From: Planctomycetota bacterium
GTDB lineage: Bacteria > Planctomycetota > Phycisphaerae > Phycisphaerales > SM1A02
Assembly (NCBI GenBank): GCA_022563315.1
Contig: JADFNO010000007.1
Coordinates: forward strand, 1-47,664
DNA length: 47,664 nucleotides
Direction: 5' to 3'
The translations under genes and the position numbers were made by a program. The notes beneath the pieces are model-generated. The model did not search any database. It saw only the letters and a program-made list of their open reading frames with translations, and was not told the origin of the DNA. This document shows positions 8,766 through 16,907 of the stretch, in pieces (positions within the stretch are counted from its first letter, which is position 1; each line of letters begins with the position of its first letter).

Positions 8766-8825
8766 AGTCTTGTTCGCGGTCCAGCAAGTACACCGGCGTG
8801 CGACGCGCTGTGGATTCGAGACGGT

Positions 8826-10316
8826 TCAGCTCCAGTTGGCGAGCAGAATGAGCAGATCGGCGACGCCCACGACTTCGTCAGCGTTCAGGTCGCCCAGACA
8901 CTCAAGCGGCGGCGGCGGGCATGGTCCCCAAAAGGCCAGGAGAATGATGAGATCGGCCGAGTTCACCACGCCGTCGGAGTTCAGGTCGCCCAGCCACGGC
9001 TCGCAGGCGTCGGGAATGCCGTTGTTGTTGACGTCAGTGTCAGCAAGAGGATCAAAAACGTATGCCGAGCCCGAGGAACTGCCGAGATCGTCATGGGAGC
9101 GTGCTCCAGCGATCACCAGGCCACCATCAATCGCAACCGCTCCGCTGAACTCATCATACTGCGCGTTGTCCGATGCCACGAGCATGCCCTGCTCATTCCA
9201 ACTCGCCGCGGCGGGATCGTATGTGTAGACATATGCAACCCCGGCATTTATCGCCGGGAAGTCATGCTTCGGCGCGCCCACAACAACGACGTTTCCTTCG
9301 ATTGCGACGGGTCCGAAATTGTCGTAGCTGTCGCCGTCTGAAGCCACTAGCTTCGCTTCCTCAATCCATTGCGCAGCGCCAACGTCGTACCGATAGACAT
9401 ACGCCGCCCCTGCGTTGGAACCATTGTCATCATCGCCAGTGGCTCCGACTAGGCACACTTCACCGTCGATTGCCACGTGGCGGCCAAACCAATCCCCAGC
9501 TTCGCTATCCGATGGCACGAGCCTGATCTCTTCGATCCACACTCCGATCTTGGGGTAGTACCGAAAGATATAAGCCGAACCCGAATTGCTACCGCTGACA
9601 TCATTCCTATAGGCGCCTACGATGATGCGATCTCCCGCGATATCGACAGCATTGCCGAACCAATCATTCGGCGATCCGTCCGAGGCCAACAGCTCGGCCT
9701 CTTGTATCCATGATCGGCCACCGTCCGCTGATCGAAAGACGTACACCCCTCCCACGTTCGAACCATTCCAACCATGGTCATGCGAGTACGCGCCGACGAC
9801 CGCAACGTCGCCGCTGACGGCGACTGCGAACCCGAATTCGTCCTGACTGGCCCCGTCCGAGGCCAGCAGCTTAGCTTGCTCGATCCATTCGTTTGTGTCG
9901 GCGGTGTAGCGAAATACGTAGGCGGCGCCGGCATGGAACCCGATCTCGTCATTCCACCGCGCACCGACGATCGCAACATCGCCGCTGACATCCACAGATT
10001 CACCGAAGTAGTTGTATGTCTCACCATCCGAAGCGAGCAGCTTGGCCTGCTCGATCCACGACAAGCCATCCTGCACGAAGATGTATGCCGACCCTGATGC
10101 GTAACCGTTCGCATCATCGTTTCGCGCACCGATAATGCCAACCCCACCGCTGATCGACACCGAGATTCCGAAAGAATCGGACTGCGATCCATCCGACGCC
10201 AGCAACTCTACCAATTCACACTGACCCGAGCTTGTCTGGGCCATCCCACTTATCGCCAGCACGACGACACCCGGCAACACCATGCCTCGTGTGATATTGT
10301 GCAGTCGTCTCAACAT
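8826..10316 (-). CDS. Secreted FG-GAP (integrin-alpha-like) seven-repeat protein with dockerin-like tail
   Basis: About 496 residues. The signal peptide (MVLPGVVVLAISGMAQTSSGQ) is followed by seven ~55-residue repeats of the form KLLASDG-x-x-x-D-x-FG-x-x-VxxSGDVAIVGA....GSAYVFRY...WIEQ, for example LLASDGETYNYFGESVDVSG and LLASDGASQDEFGFAVAVSG. These are FG-GAP repeats and seven would close a propeller. Near the end a DTDVNNNGIPDACEP calcium loop leads into the shared tail (GDLNSDGVVNSADLIILLAFWGPC, then VVGVADLLILLANWS), so this copy ends in S instead of G. An in-frame GTG lies one codon upstream (10319); AAGGAG on the coding strand is 8 bases from ATG 10316. Its repeat type differs from the VCBS repeats of the 2270-3973 gene. 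Confidence 0.87.
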   Translation of the reverse strand: MLRRLHNITRGMVLPGVVVLAISGMAQTSSGQCELVELLASDGSQSDSFGISVSISGGVGIIGARNDDANGYASGSAYIFVQDGLSWIEQAKLLASDGETYNYFGESVDVSGDVAIVGARWNDEIGFHAGAAYVFRYTADTNEWIEQAKLLASDGASQDEFGFAVAVSGDVAVVGAYSHDHGWNGSNVGGVYVFRSADGGRSWIQEAELLASDGSPNDWFGNAVDIAGDRIIVGAYRNDVSGSNSGSAYIFRYYPKIGVWIEEIRLVPSDSEAGDWFGRHVAIDGEVCLVGATGDDDNGSNAGAAYVYRYDVGAAQWIEEAKLVASDGDSYDNFGPVAIEGNVVVVGAPKHDFPAINAGVAYVYTYDPAAASWNEQGMLVASDNAQYDEFSGAVAIDGGLVIAGARSHDDLGSSSGSAYVFDPLADTDVNNNGIPDACEPWLGDLNSDGVVNSADLIILLAFWGPCPPPPLECLGDLNADEVVGVADLLILLANWS

Positions 10317-10358
10317 CACGAAAGCTCCTTGAATCGTGACCGATCAGTCGAAGCGAAC

Positions 10359-11498
10359 TTAGCCCCAAGCGCCCAGGAGGATCAGCAAATCGGTCACCCC
10401 CACGTTGCCATCGAAATCGAGATCGGGCGTACAAGCTGCGGGCGGATCGGGACACGGACCCCAAAATGCCAACAGAATCGCCAAGTCGTCTGAATCAACC
10501 ACGCCATCGCCGTTCAGATCAGCCGGACGCAACGTGAACAGTGTCGCCGTATAGGGAAACTCGCAGTCGGCTTCATCCTGGAAGAACGGCGCTACATACA
10601 CCCACCATGTTCCCGATCCCAGCAGCGCCGAGACGTAATTCTCCTGACAAGGCGCCGTTTCCGTAGAACTCACGAAGCAGGTCACGTCGGTGCAGTCTGC
10701 CGTCCCGCCATTATCCACGATCCCGATCAGCGTTCGGAATTCCGCGGTGACCAGCCAAGTGACGATCCGCGGCTCCGTCAGCACGAACTCGTACCAGTCC
10801 GTATCACGAGCGCCGGTATCAGGGTTGGACGCCGTGACGCCGCAGACGGTTTCGCCGTCGGCGATCGGAGAAAACACGGGCTCGGTCGAGTTGCACCCAC
10901 CATTGATGAAATCATCAGGCAGGCCGTCGTCCCCCAACCCGCAGTTGGGCTCGTCTTCGAGCGTCGCACCATCCGGACAGTCAGCGCAAAAGGACGAGCT
11001 CATCGTCACGATGTACATACCGTGCGCGTTCACGAAACCATCAATCACGATGTAGTACGTCACGCCCGCCGACAACGCGACGCCGTCCAGATGAGAGGCG
11101 AAGGTCCGGCCGTCAGAGCCGAAGCAGTCGTCGTCACTGCAAGCAATTGGGTTGCTCTCGTCGGGGCACGAGCCTTCGAATATGAACAGCTCGGTATCGA
11201 ACCCGGAACCGCACAGGCTGATCGTCACCAGTTCGTCCTGCTGCGGTGTGTAGCGGTACACGACATCGCGAGCGTGGGAATCGTTCGCTTCGCCAAACAC
11301 GCAGGTCAGGGCATAATCGTTGGCGAAGAGATTCGTGTTTCCAACATCGACAAACGGCAGGGCGGTGATCTGGACCGCCGACGCGCAATTATCGCCGCCT
11401 TGAGCAGTGGCCTCAGCGGACGCAATCATCGCCGTGCCCAGGGTCATGACCCTGAATGCCCCAACTACACAGCGCCTGCACGAGCCTCGTGTGGCCAT
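10359..11498 (-). CDS. Secreted PPC-like beta-sandwich protein with dockerin-like tail
   Basis: 379 residues. After a signal peptide (~1-33, ending SAEATAQ) comes GDNCASAVQI and a beta-rich region with VVYRYTPQQDELVTISLCGS, FDTELFIFEGSC and GVTYYIVIDGF. This is the pattern of bacterial pre-peptidase C-terminal (PPC)-like domains found in many planctomycete surface proteins. A second such region follows (DTDWYEFVLTEPRIVTWLV...). Many paired cysteines suggest disulphides and an extracytoplasmic location. The tail has the two loops DLNGDGVVDSDDLAILLAFWGPC and DLDFDGNVGVTDLLILLG ending AWG. GGAG is 8 bases before ATG 11498. It lies just upstream of the second FG-GAP gene on the same strand, 42 bases apart. 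Function unknown. Confidence 0.83.
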   Translation of the reverse strand: MATRGSCRRCVVGAFRVMTLGTAMIASAEATAQGGDNCASAVQITALPFVDVGNTNLFANDYALTCVFGEANDSHARDVVYRYTPQQDELVTISLCGSGFDTELFIFEGSCPDESNPIACSDDDCFGSDGRTFASHLDGVALSAGVTYYIVIDGFVNAHGMYIVTMSSSFCADCPDGATLEDEPNCGLGDDGLPDDFINGGCNSTEPVFSPIADGETVCGVTASNPDTGARDTDWYEFVLTEPRIVTWLVTAEFRTLIGIVDNGGTADCTDVTCFVSSTETAPCQENYVSALLGSGTWWVYVAPFFQDEADCEFPYTATLFTLRPADLNGDGVVDSDDLAILLAFWGPCPDPPAACTPDLDFDGNVGVTDLLILLGAWG

Positions 11499-11692
11499 TT
11501 CGATTCTCCAGCTAGGAATGACTCAGCCGCGGCTGAATGCCCCCAAAAATGCGGTAAACGTGCCCGGAGACTTTTCGGCTGGATGAGTCGTCCGGCGACA
11601 GAACTTTGAGGTGAGAGTAGCCCGCCAAGCTCCGTCATCGCCCGGCACGCGACGCTCTACCGCCTCGATGCGCCGATGCCCCGGTGCACTGC

Positions 11693-12664
11693 TCAGTAAT
11701 TCGGCGTTGGGGCGCGGTAGGCGTCGAAATCGATGCTCTTGAACCAGTCGATCGTCTTGGTCAGACCCTCTTTTAGCGCGGTCGTCGGCTGCCAGTGAAG
11801 CTTCTCACGCGCCAAACTGATATCCGGGCACCGTCGAGCCGGATCGTCCTCGGGCTGCGGCCGGCCGCAAATGATCTTCGACGACGAGCCGGTCAGCTCC
11901 TTGACGAGATCGGCCAGTTGGCGAATCGTGAACTCACCCGGGTTGCCGAGGTTGACCGGCCCGGGGAAGTCGTCCGGCGCGTCCATCATCTTGAGCAGAC
12001 CGTCGATCAGATCGTCAACGTAGCAGAACGATCGCGTCTGCGAGCCGTCGCCGTAGATCGAAATATCCTCGCCGACGATCGCTTGGCGGATGAAGTTGCT
12101 CACGACGCGCCCATCAAACGGGTGCATGCGTGGGCCGTAGGTGTTGAAGATGCGCACCACGCGAATGTTGACGTTGTTCTGCCGACGGTAATCGAACATC
12201 AATGTCTCTGCAGCGCGCTTGCCCTCGTCGTAACAGGCGCGGGGGCCGATGGGGTTGACGTTGCCGCGATAAGACTCCGGCTGAGGGTGGACGGCCGGAT
12301 CGCCGTACACTTCACTCGTGGAGGTGTGGAGCACCTTCGCTCGAACGCGCTTGGCCAACCCCAGCACGTGGATCGCCCCCATCACCGAAGTCTTGATCGT
12401 CTTGATCGGGTTGTACTGGTAGTGGCCCGGGGCAGCGGGACACGCGAGGTTGTAGATCTCGTCCACCTCGAGGAACAGCGGTTGGATCACATCGTGGCGG
12501 ACCAGCTCGAAATTGCGGTGGTCCAGCAGGTGCTCGATGTTGGATTTCTGTGAGGTGAAGAAGTTATCGACGCAGATGACGTCGTCCCCGGCCGAAACGA
12601 GCCGATCGCAAAGATGTGAGCCGAGGAACCCAGCGCCGCCGGTGACGAGGATGCGTTTGGTCAT
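11693..12664 (-). CDS. uxs: UDP-glucuronate decarboxylase (UDP-xylose synthase), SDR family
   Basis: 323 residues, normal for the soluble bacterial enzyme. It converts UDP-glucuronate to UDP-xylose with bound NAD+, supplying xylose for surface polysaccharide. Visible motifs: NAD-binding GGAGFLGSH (9-17), [12 protein letters not shown] (sugar-nucleotide SDR), [11 protein letters not shown] (113-123) with the catalytic Thr/Ser and Glu, YDEGKR (Tyr145, Lys149), [10 protein letters not shown] and [14 protein letters not shown]. The YDEGKR and [11 protein letters not shown] context separates Uxs from UDP-glucose epimerases. No good ribosome binding site is seen because the region before ATG 12664 is the heptamer repeat block. 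It is divergent from anmK. Confidence 0.93.
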   Translation of the reverse strand: MTKRILVTGGAGFLGSHLCDRLVSAGDDVICVDNFFTSQKSNIEHLLDHRNFELVRHDVIQPLFLEVDEIYNLACPAAPGHYQYNPIKTIKTSVMGAIHVLGLAKRVRAKVLHTSTSEVYGDPAVHPQPESYRGNVNPIGPRACYDEGKRAAETLMFDYRRQNNVNIRVVRIFNTYGPRMHPFDGRVVSNFIRQAIVGEDISIYGDGSQTRSFCYVDDLIDGLLKMMDAPDDFPGPVNLGNPGEFTIRQLADLVKELTGSSSKIICGRPQPEDDPARRCPDISLAREKLHWQPTTALKEGLTKTIDWFKSIDFDAYRAPTPNY

Positions 12665-12676
12665 GGGGGAACGAGA

Positions 12677-12732
12677 GGAGTTAGGAGTCAGGGGTCAGGA
12701 GTTAGGAGTGCGGAGTGAGGGGTCAGGGATCA
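12677..12732. repeat. Eight-unit heptanucleotide tandem repeat (GGRGTYA)
   Basis: Eight perfectly phased 7-mers: ggagtta, ggagtca, ggggtca, ggagtta, ggagtgc, ggagtga, ggggtca, gggatca. They fill the space between the divergent starts of uxs (12664) and anmK (12776). Purines dominate the + strand. Short heptameric repeats of similar look (STRR) are known in cyanobacterial genomes and appear in other bacteria. In one frame they encode a spurious [12 protein letters not shown] peptide. Confidence 0.85.
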
Positions 12733-12775
12733 TACGCTGGTTGAAGGATTCGGTGATTCAAGGGACGATCTTGAC

Positions 12776-13930
12776 ATGTCACCGCCCGGAACACGGCAGC
12801 GGCTGGTCGTCGGCGCAATGACGGGGACCAGTATCGACGGAATCGACGTCATTGTCGCTCACATCGACGGCCAGGGGCTGGGGATCCGGGCCGAACTCAT
12901 CAAGCATCTTGGGCGTGGGCTCGGGCCGTTGGCGGATGATCTTCGCCGGGCCGCTCAGCAGGCGCCGATGTCCGCTGGGCAGTTTGCGAGACTCAGCCTG
13001 GCCCTGGGCGAGCTGCATGCCTCAGCGATCGCTGAACTGCTCGAACCGAAGCAAGCGGTCGATCTCGTCACCGTACACGGGCAAACGATTATTCATCAGC
13101 CGCCGATCTCCTGGCAATTGATCGACCCGATGCCGATTGCGCGGGAGTTTGGGTGTCCGGTCATCTACGACCTGCGTCAAGCGGACCTGGCCGCGGGCGG
13201 ACAGGGCGCCCCCATCACGCCGATCGCGGATTGGATTCTGTTTCGTCAGGCCGAGCGTACACGAGCGATCGTGAACCTCGGAGGATTCTGCAATGTCACG
13301 ATCATTCCTCGTGACGGTGCGCCCAATGCCGTAGCCCATATAGAAGGATTCGATGTCTGTGCGTGCAATCACGTGTTGGATGCGGTGGCCCGTGAGGCGT
13401 TGGGCGAGCCGTTCGACGAAGGTGGTCGGGCCGCGCTGGCAGGCCAGCCTCAGCCGCCGATTGCCGACGAGCTCGCGAATCTCCTGGCGAAGCAGGCGAA
13501 GTCGAGCCGGTCGCTGGGCACTTCAGATGAACTTGTCTCTTGGGTCGTTTCGCAGCGCGAACGAGCCGCACCGCAGGACTTGGCGGCATCGGTCGTTGAC
13601 GGGATCGCTTCGTGCATTGCCCAGCGGCTCAACACATCGGCGGTGGACGAGGTCATTCTTGCCGGCGGCGGGGCATTGAACGAGGCGCTTGTCAAGGCCA
13701 TCGCCGCTGCTTCAGACATCCCCGTTACGACCAGCGACAACTTCGGCATCCCGCCCACGGCGAGAGAAGCGCTAGCGATCGCTGTGCTCGGCGCGCTGTG
13801 TGCCGACGGCATCCCCATTACGTTGCCTCAAGTGACCGGCTGCTCCGAACCCGCGCCGCTGGCCGGGCGATGGTGTTTGCCGGGGAACGGTGGGATGCCG
13901 GCCGGGCGAACGAGCGAACAAAACCGCTAG
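12776..13930 (+). CDS. anmK: Anhydro-N-acetylmuramic acid kinase
   Basis: 384 residues. The enzyme cleaves and phosphorylates 1,6-anhydro-MurNAc with ATP to MurNAc-6-phosphate in cell-wall recycling. Motifs: VVGAMTGTSIDGID (11-24, phosphate loop), VTVHGQTIIHQP (98-109), DLRQADLAAGGQGAPITP (132-149), VNLGGFCNVTI (166-176), a C-terminal LAGGGALN (295-302) and ARE-ALAIAVLGAL (329-341). The usual FDTGPGN motif is altered to FDVCACN (192-198): Asp193, matching the family catalytic Asp, is kept, but the Gly-Pro is lost. AAGGGA lies about 10 bases before ATG 12776. No MurNAc etherase (MurQ) is adjacent. Confidence 0.9.
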   Translation: MSPPGTRQRLVVGAMTGTSIDGIDVIVAHIDGQGLGIRAELIKHLGRGLGPLADDLRRAAQQAPMSAGQFARLSLALGELHASAIAELLEPKQAVDLVTVHGQTIIHQPPISWQLIDPMPIAREFGCPVIYDLRQADLAAGGQGAPITPIADWILFRQAERTRAIVNLGGFCNVTIIPRDGAPNAVAHIEGFDVCACNHVLDAVAREALGEPFDEGGRAALAGQPQPPIADELANLLAKQAKSSRSLGTSDELVSWVVSQRERAAPQDLAASVVDGIASCIAQRLNTSAVDEVILAGGGALNEALVKAIAAASDIPVTTSDNFGIPPTAREALAIAVLGALCADGIPITLPQVTGCSEPAPLAGRWCLPGNGGMPAGRTSEQNR

Positions 13931-13978
13931 CATCGCCCCGCCGCGAACCGATATCCATCACACCAACACGAGGGCCCC

Positions 13979-14527
13979 ATGGGATCGTTCAAGTTCTTCT
14001 GGACTGTTCACAAGTGGACCGGCCTCTGCGCCGCCGCGTTCTTCACGTGCACCGCGACGACCGGCTTCCTGCTACTGATCAAGAAGAAGGTGGACTGGAT
14101 TCAGCCGCCGGCGATGATCGGCGCTCAAGGCGGCGTCGACGACTTCATCACGAACCAGCAGCTCTTCGAATCGGTCTTCGCGCAGGACCATCCGGATTTT
14201 CAGTCGATCAAAGACATTGATCGCGTGGACTTTCGCCCGGACAATCGTGTGTTCAAGGTGCGGTCGGAGCACAATTGGTCGGAAATCCAAGTGGACGCTG
14301 TGACGGGCGAAATACTCAGCACGCGCAAGGTTCGGCGTTCGGACCTGATCGAGCAGATTCACGACGGTTCGTTCTGGGCCGACTGGGTGCACGAGTGGGT
14401 GATGCCGGTCGTCAGCTTTGCGCTGCTGTTCATGGTTTTTAGTGGCCTGTGGTTGTGGATCGAGCCCAGCGTGCGCAAACGGCGGAGGAAGAAGCGCCAA
14501 ACCGTGCAGCGTTCACTCGATCCATAG
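13979..14527 (+). CDS. Small PepSY-domain membrane protein
   Basis: 182 residues in the order membrane helix, PepSY-like periplasmic domain, membrane helix. The first helix contains the family motif WTVHKWTGL (8-16) and TTGFLLLIKKK. The middle has the PepSY signature NWSEIQVDAVTGEILSTR (~99-116). The second helix follows WVHEWVMPVVSFALLFMVFSGLWLW, and the C terminus is very basic (RKRRRKKR), so it should be cytoplasmic. Larger PepSY-TM proteins are tied to iron uptake and reductase function; this is the short form with one PepSY repeat. It begins 48 bases after anmK on the same strand and may be co-transcribed. Role unknown. Confidence 0.82.
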   Translation: MGSFKFFWTVHKWTGLCAAAFFTCTATTGFLLLIKKKVDWIQPPAMIGAQGGVDDFITNQQLFESVFAQDHPDFQSIKDIDRVDFRPDNRVFKVRSEHNWSEIQVDAVTGEILSTRKVRRSDLIEQIHDGSFWADWVHEWVMPVVSFALLFMVFSGLWLWIEPSVRKRRRKKRQTVQRSLDP

Positions 14528-14533
14528 GCCCCA

Positions 14534-14992
14534 CTACTCGAAAGAGTGGACAAACGCGACCAGCGAACGCGCGAGGCTCGAATCACTGGGGTGCTCGGCG
14601 TAGGCCTTGGCGAGGCGGAGTCGCCACGCGTCGGCCGATTCGTTCGACCACGCGCCAACTGTTTCTTGTGACGTTCCCGTCAGAGGCGGACGCGGCAGTT
14701 CAGCCGCCGGTCCGCGGGCCAAGTAGCCACCGACAAACGCAAGCGCGAGCACCGCCGCATACCGCAGCAGCGTCGGACCAGCCAACGAACGACCGCCTTT
14801 GGAAGTGGCCGTGGGCATTGGCGTCGGCGCATCCAACGTACGTAGTCTCTCGAGTGTTTCTTGCAGACCGCGTACTTCAGCTGCGAACTCCGGATCGCTC
14901 GCAACGGCTGCTTCAAATTCGCGCTTGCGATCTCCATCCAACTCATCGCCGAGATAATCAGCCAACATCGCTTTGAGTTCATCACGTGTCAT
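14534..14992 (-). CDS. Anti-sigma factor (membrane-bound)
   Basis: 152 residues. The N terminus (MTRDELKAMLADYLGDELDGDRKREFEAAVASDPEF) is the helical sigma-binding segment of anti-sigma factors that lack the zinc cysteines. A single membrane helix follows at ~76-92 (LLRYAAVLALAFVGGYLA), then a ~60-residue periplasmic tail. It starts 12 bases after the ECF sigma gene, with AAAGGAC 7 bases before ATG 14992. The arrangement predicts that it holds the sigma factor at the membrane until a periplasmic signal releases it. It converges with the PepSY gene. Confidence 0.82.
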   Translation of the reverse strand: MTRDELKAMLADYLGDELDGDRKREFEAAVASDPEFAAEVRGLQETLERLRTLDAPTPMPTATSKGGRSLAGPTLLRYAAVLALAFVGGYLARGPAAELPRPPLTGTSQETVGAWSNESADAWRLRLAKAYAEHPSDSSLARSLVAFVHSFE

Positions 14993-15004
14993 CGGTTCGT
15001 CCTT

Positions 15005-15502
15005 TCAGGGCCCCCACTGCTGACCCAATCGATCTCGAAGCGAGCAGAGGGCTCGAAGATAGTGCGTCTTGACGGTCGGCACGGCTATTTCCAGCTCGGC
15101 GGCGATCCGCGCAAACGTCAGGCCGTCGTAGACCTTTGCGAAAAGTACACTCTGCTGCATCTCGCTCAGCGCCTCCATTGCATCAGCGATATCGCTTCGT
15201 AATTCGTCGCGGGCAACCTTCGACTCATCGACGTGAACGGGCGATGCCGGCGACATCGCTTCGCGCGTCCGACGACGTGTATTCGATCTGCGAAAGTCGA
15301 TCGCACGATGAATGGTGACTCTACGCAGCCACGCCCGCGGATTGCGAGGCGGCGCGGAAGCGCACTGATCCACCCACCGCAGAAACACGTCCTGCGCAAC
15401 GTCCAGCGCATCATGATGCCGGCCGAGCAAGCGATACGCCCAGGTATACACTTCGTTGCGATAGGCTTCGAAAGCTGCGTCACGCTCGGCTGTTTGCACC
15501 AT
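15005..15502 (-). CDS. ECF-family RNA polymerase sigma factor
   Basis: 165 residues from ATG 15502. Region 2: FEAYRNEVYTWAYRLLGRHHDALDVAQDVFLRWVD (core-binding and -10 recognition), then WLRRVTIHRAIDFRR. Region 4 at the C terminus: DIADAMEALSEMQQSVLFAKVYDGLTFARIAAELEIAVPTVKTHYLRALCSLRD, a helix-turn-helix for -35 recognition. There is no region 1 or 3, as in all ECF factors. A GTG at 15523 is also possible; it would abut the upstream lipoprotein stop (15524). Neither start has a strong ribosome binding site, so translational coupling is likely. The anti-sigma gene follows. Confidence 0.88.
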   Translation of the reverse strand: MVQTAERDAAFEAYRNEVYTWAYRLLGRHHDALDVAQDVFLRWVDQCASAPPRNPRAWLRRVTIHRAIDFRRSNTRRRTREAMSPASPVHVDESKVARDELRSDIADAMEALSEMQQSVLFAKVYDGLTFARIAAELEIAVPTVKTHYLRALCSLRDRLGQQWGP

Positions 15503-15523
15503 CGACACAGTAAGAATACCCAC

Positions 15524-16555
15524 TCACTCGACAAGACGGGACGTAACCATCAGTTCAATGTCCCGGTCGCGAATCTGCGCGCCGTCGAACTTCCAGGTCG
15601 CCTGCCTCGGGCTGACGGAATCAGCATTGCTAGCCACGATCTCGCCCGGCATCTGAACGGTGATCTCAAACGCGTCATCACCCAGGTCCTCGCTGATCTG
15701 ATGATAGCGCTTGTGCCATTCATAGCGCTGTAGAAATGTCTTGAGTTGCGACCCGCCGTAGCGGCCGTAGATGCGGATCGCCTTTCGCAAACGATCAGCC
15801 GCGGCGTTCTCCCAGCGCTCCGCTTCTTCGGCAAGCAATGTATCGCGCTCCTCCTGATCGGGAATTGCCATGAGACTGAGCAGTCGATTGTAATCCACCT
15901 CATTCTTGAATTGCATCAGATCTTCATAGACATACAGCCAGTGATCCTGCGGCGCATCCGGCGTGACTTCAAGATAAGCGCTTCGTGCAAACGTCATGAT
16001 CTTGGCCGCCTCAAAATCAATAAACGCACGGAGCACCTTGGTCTGCTCCTGCGGTGACAGATCCTCGAGCTTGCGACCCTCCATCTCCTTGAGCGGTTCG
16101 TCGAGCAGCAGGCGGCGACGCGTCGCAAGATCGGCCCAGGATCGTCGAACGTATGTGCGGTGGAAATGGTAGTAGGTCCCGTCGTCGCGATCCTCGATGA
16201 TGAGCGTTGTCGGGAATTGGAGATAGACATCAGGCGTGGTGTCGCCGAGCGGCGCGTAATTCTGGGGCAGCTTCATTTCCGGGGGGAAGATGGCCTCGGC
16301 CTTGAGGCGATAGTGATTCTTGCCCTTGTCGTCGACTTCGATGGATTCTGCAACGAGCCAGCCGCCGGCGAGGGAAGGCACAGCATCGCCGTCGTCCCCA
16401 TACAGCTCGTTGAACGATTCTGTGGAAAAACTTGCTTCGATGAGGACCGTGCCCTCTGGACGGATGGTGATGCGCTCCTTGCGCTCGACACAGCCGAGGA
16501 CGATCATCGCCACGGTGCTCACGAGCAGGCAAACGGCTGGGGCTTTGAGATACAT
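15524..16555 (-). CDS. Lipoprotein of unknown function, head of the sigma/anti-sigma operon
   Basis: 343 residues. The lipoprotein signal peptide MYLKAPAVCLLVSTVAMIVLGC ends in lipobox VLGC. The mature part starts VERKERITIRPEGTVLIEASFS, a pattern seen in conserved planctomycete lipoproteins with an N-terminal beta strand, followed by a long helical middle (~145-275) and a C-terminal beta region (EITVQMPGEIVASNA...). No known domain is recognised. A longer frame exists upstream (ATG 16645), but AAAGGAG 8 bases before ATG 16555 and the signal peptide fix the start here. It is immediately followed by the ECF sigma gene, so it may sense or respond to the same envelope signal. Confidence 0.8.
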   Translation of the reverse strand: MYLKAPAVCLLVSTVAMIVLGCVERKERITIRPEGTVLIEASFSTESFNELYGDDGDAVPSLAGGWLVAESIEVDDKGKNHYRLKAEAIFPPEMKLPQNYAPLGDTTPDVYLQFPTTLIIEDRDDGTYYHFHRTYVRRSWADLATRRRLLLDEPLKEMEGRKLEDLSPQEQTKVLRAFIDFEAAKIMTFARSAYLEVTPDAPQDHWLYVYEDLMQFKNEVDYNRLLSLMAIPDQEERDTLLAEEAERWENAAADRLRKAIRIYGRYGGSQLKTFLQRYEWHKRYHQISEDLGDDAFEITVQMPGEIVASNADSVSPRQATWKFDGAQIRDRDIELMVTSRLVE

Positions 16556-16563
16556 CGGCGTGT

Positions 16564-16570
16564 CTCCTTT
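16564..16570 (-). promoter_or_regulatory. Ribosome binding site fixing the lipoprotein start
   Basis: Reads AAAGGAG on the minus strand, 8 bases before ATG 16555 and directly upstream of the lipoprotein signal peptide. It argues against ATG 16645. Confidence 0.75.
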
Positions 16571-16676
16571 GGATCGATGGACTACCACACGACTGACGTT
16601 GCGACGGGCACGTTGGATGACGTGCAAACTTCGTTTTTCTCGCAAAAATCGTCGGAGAGGCTCGTCCGAGATCGCT

Positions 16677-16790
16677 TCAATGCCGGCCGATGACGATCAG
16701 AACGGCCAGCCCGATGAGCAGCGTGAGCCCCATACCCAGGTCCAGTACGAGCACGATGAGGAATCCGACGGCATTGGACAGATCGCCCAT
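16677..16790 (-). CDS. Possible 37-residue hydrophobic membrane peptide
   Basis: Short frame MGDLSNAVGFLIVLV... that is almost wholly hydrophobic (two close runs, FLIVLVLDLGMGL and LLIGLAVLIVI) and ends GRH. It lies in the 350-base space between the lipoprotein operon and the divergent antiporter gene, which otherwise shows no recognisable feature. No ribosome binding site is seen before ATG 16790, though the frame stays open upstream to 16892. It could be a genuine small membrane protein or chance. No homologue recognised. Confidence 0.3.
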   Translation of the reverse strand: MGDLSNAVGFLIVLVLDLGMGLTLLIGLAVLIVIGRH

Positions 16791-16907
16791 CTGATGAGCG
16801 GTGGCTCGCCCAGCGTCGCACCAAACGCCATGGCAACAGTCCGCTCCAGCCGGGCTGGATCCCCAACCACCACCTAGTGTTCGAGTCGTCACCGACGTCG
16901 TGCCGAA

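Noticed and set aside
12513-12821. Frame with [12 protein letters not shown] repeats next to uxs
   Set aside because: It is a translation of the heptamer repeat and overlaps the uxs 5' end; a typical spurious call.
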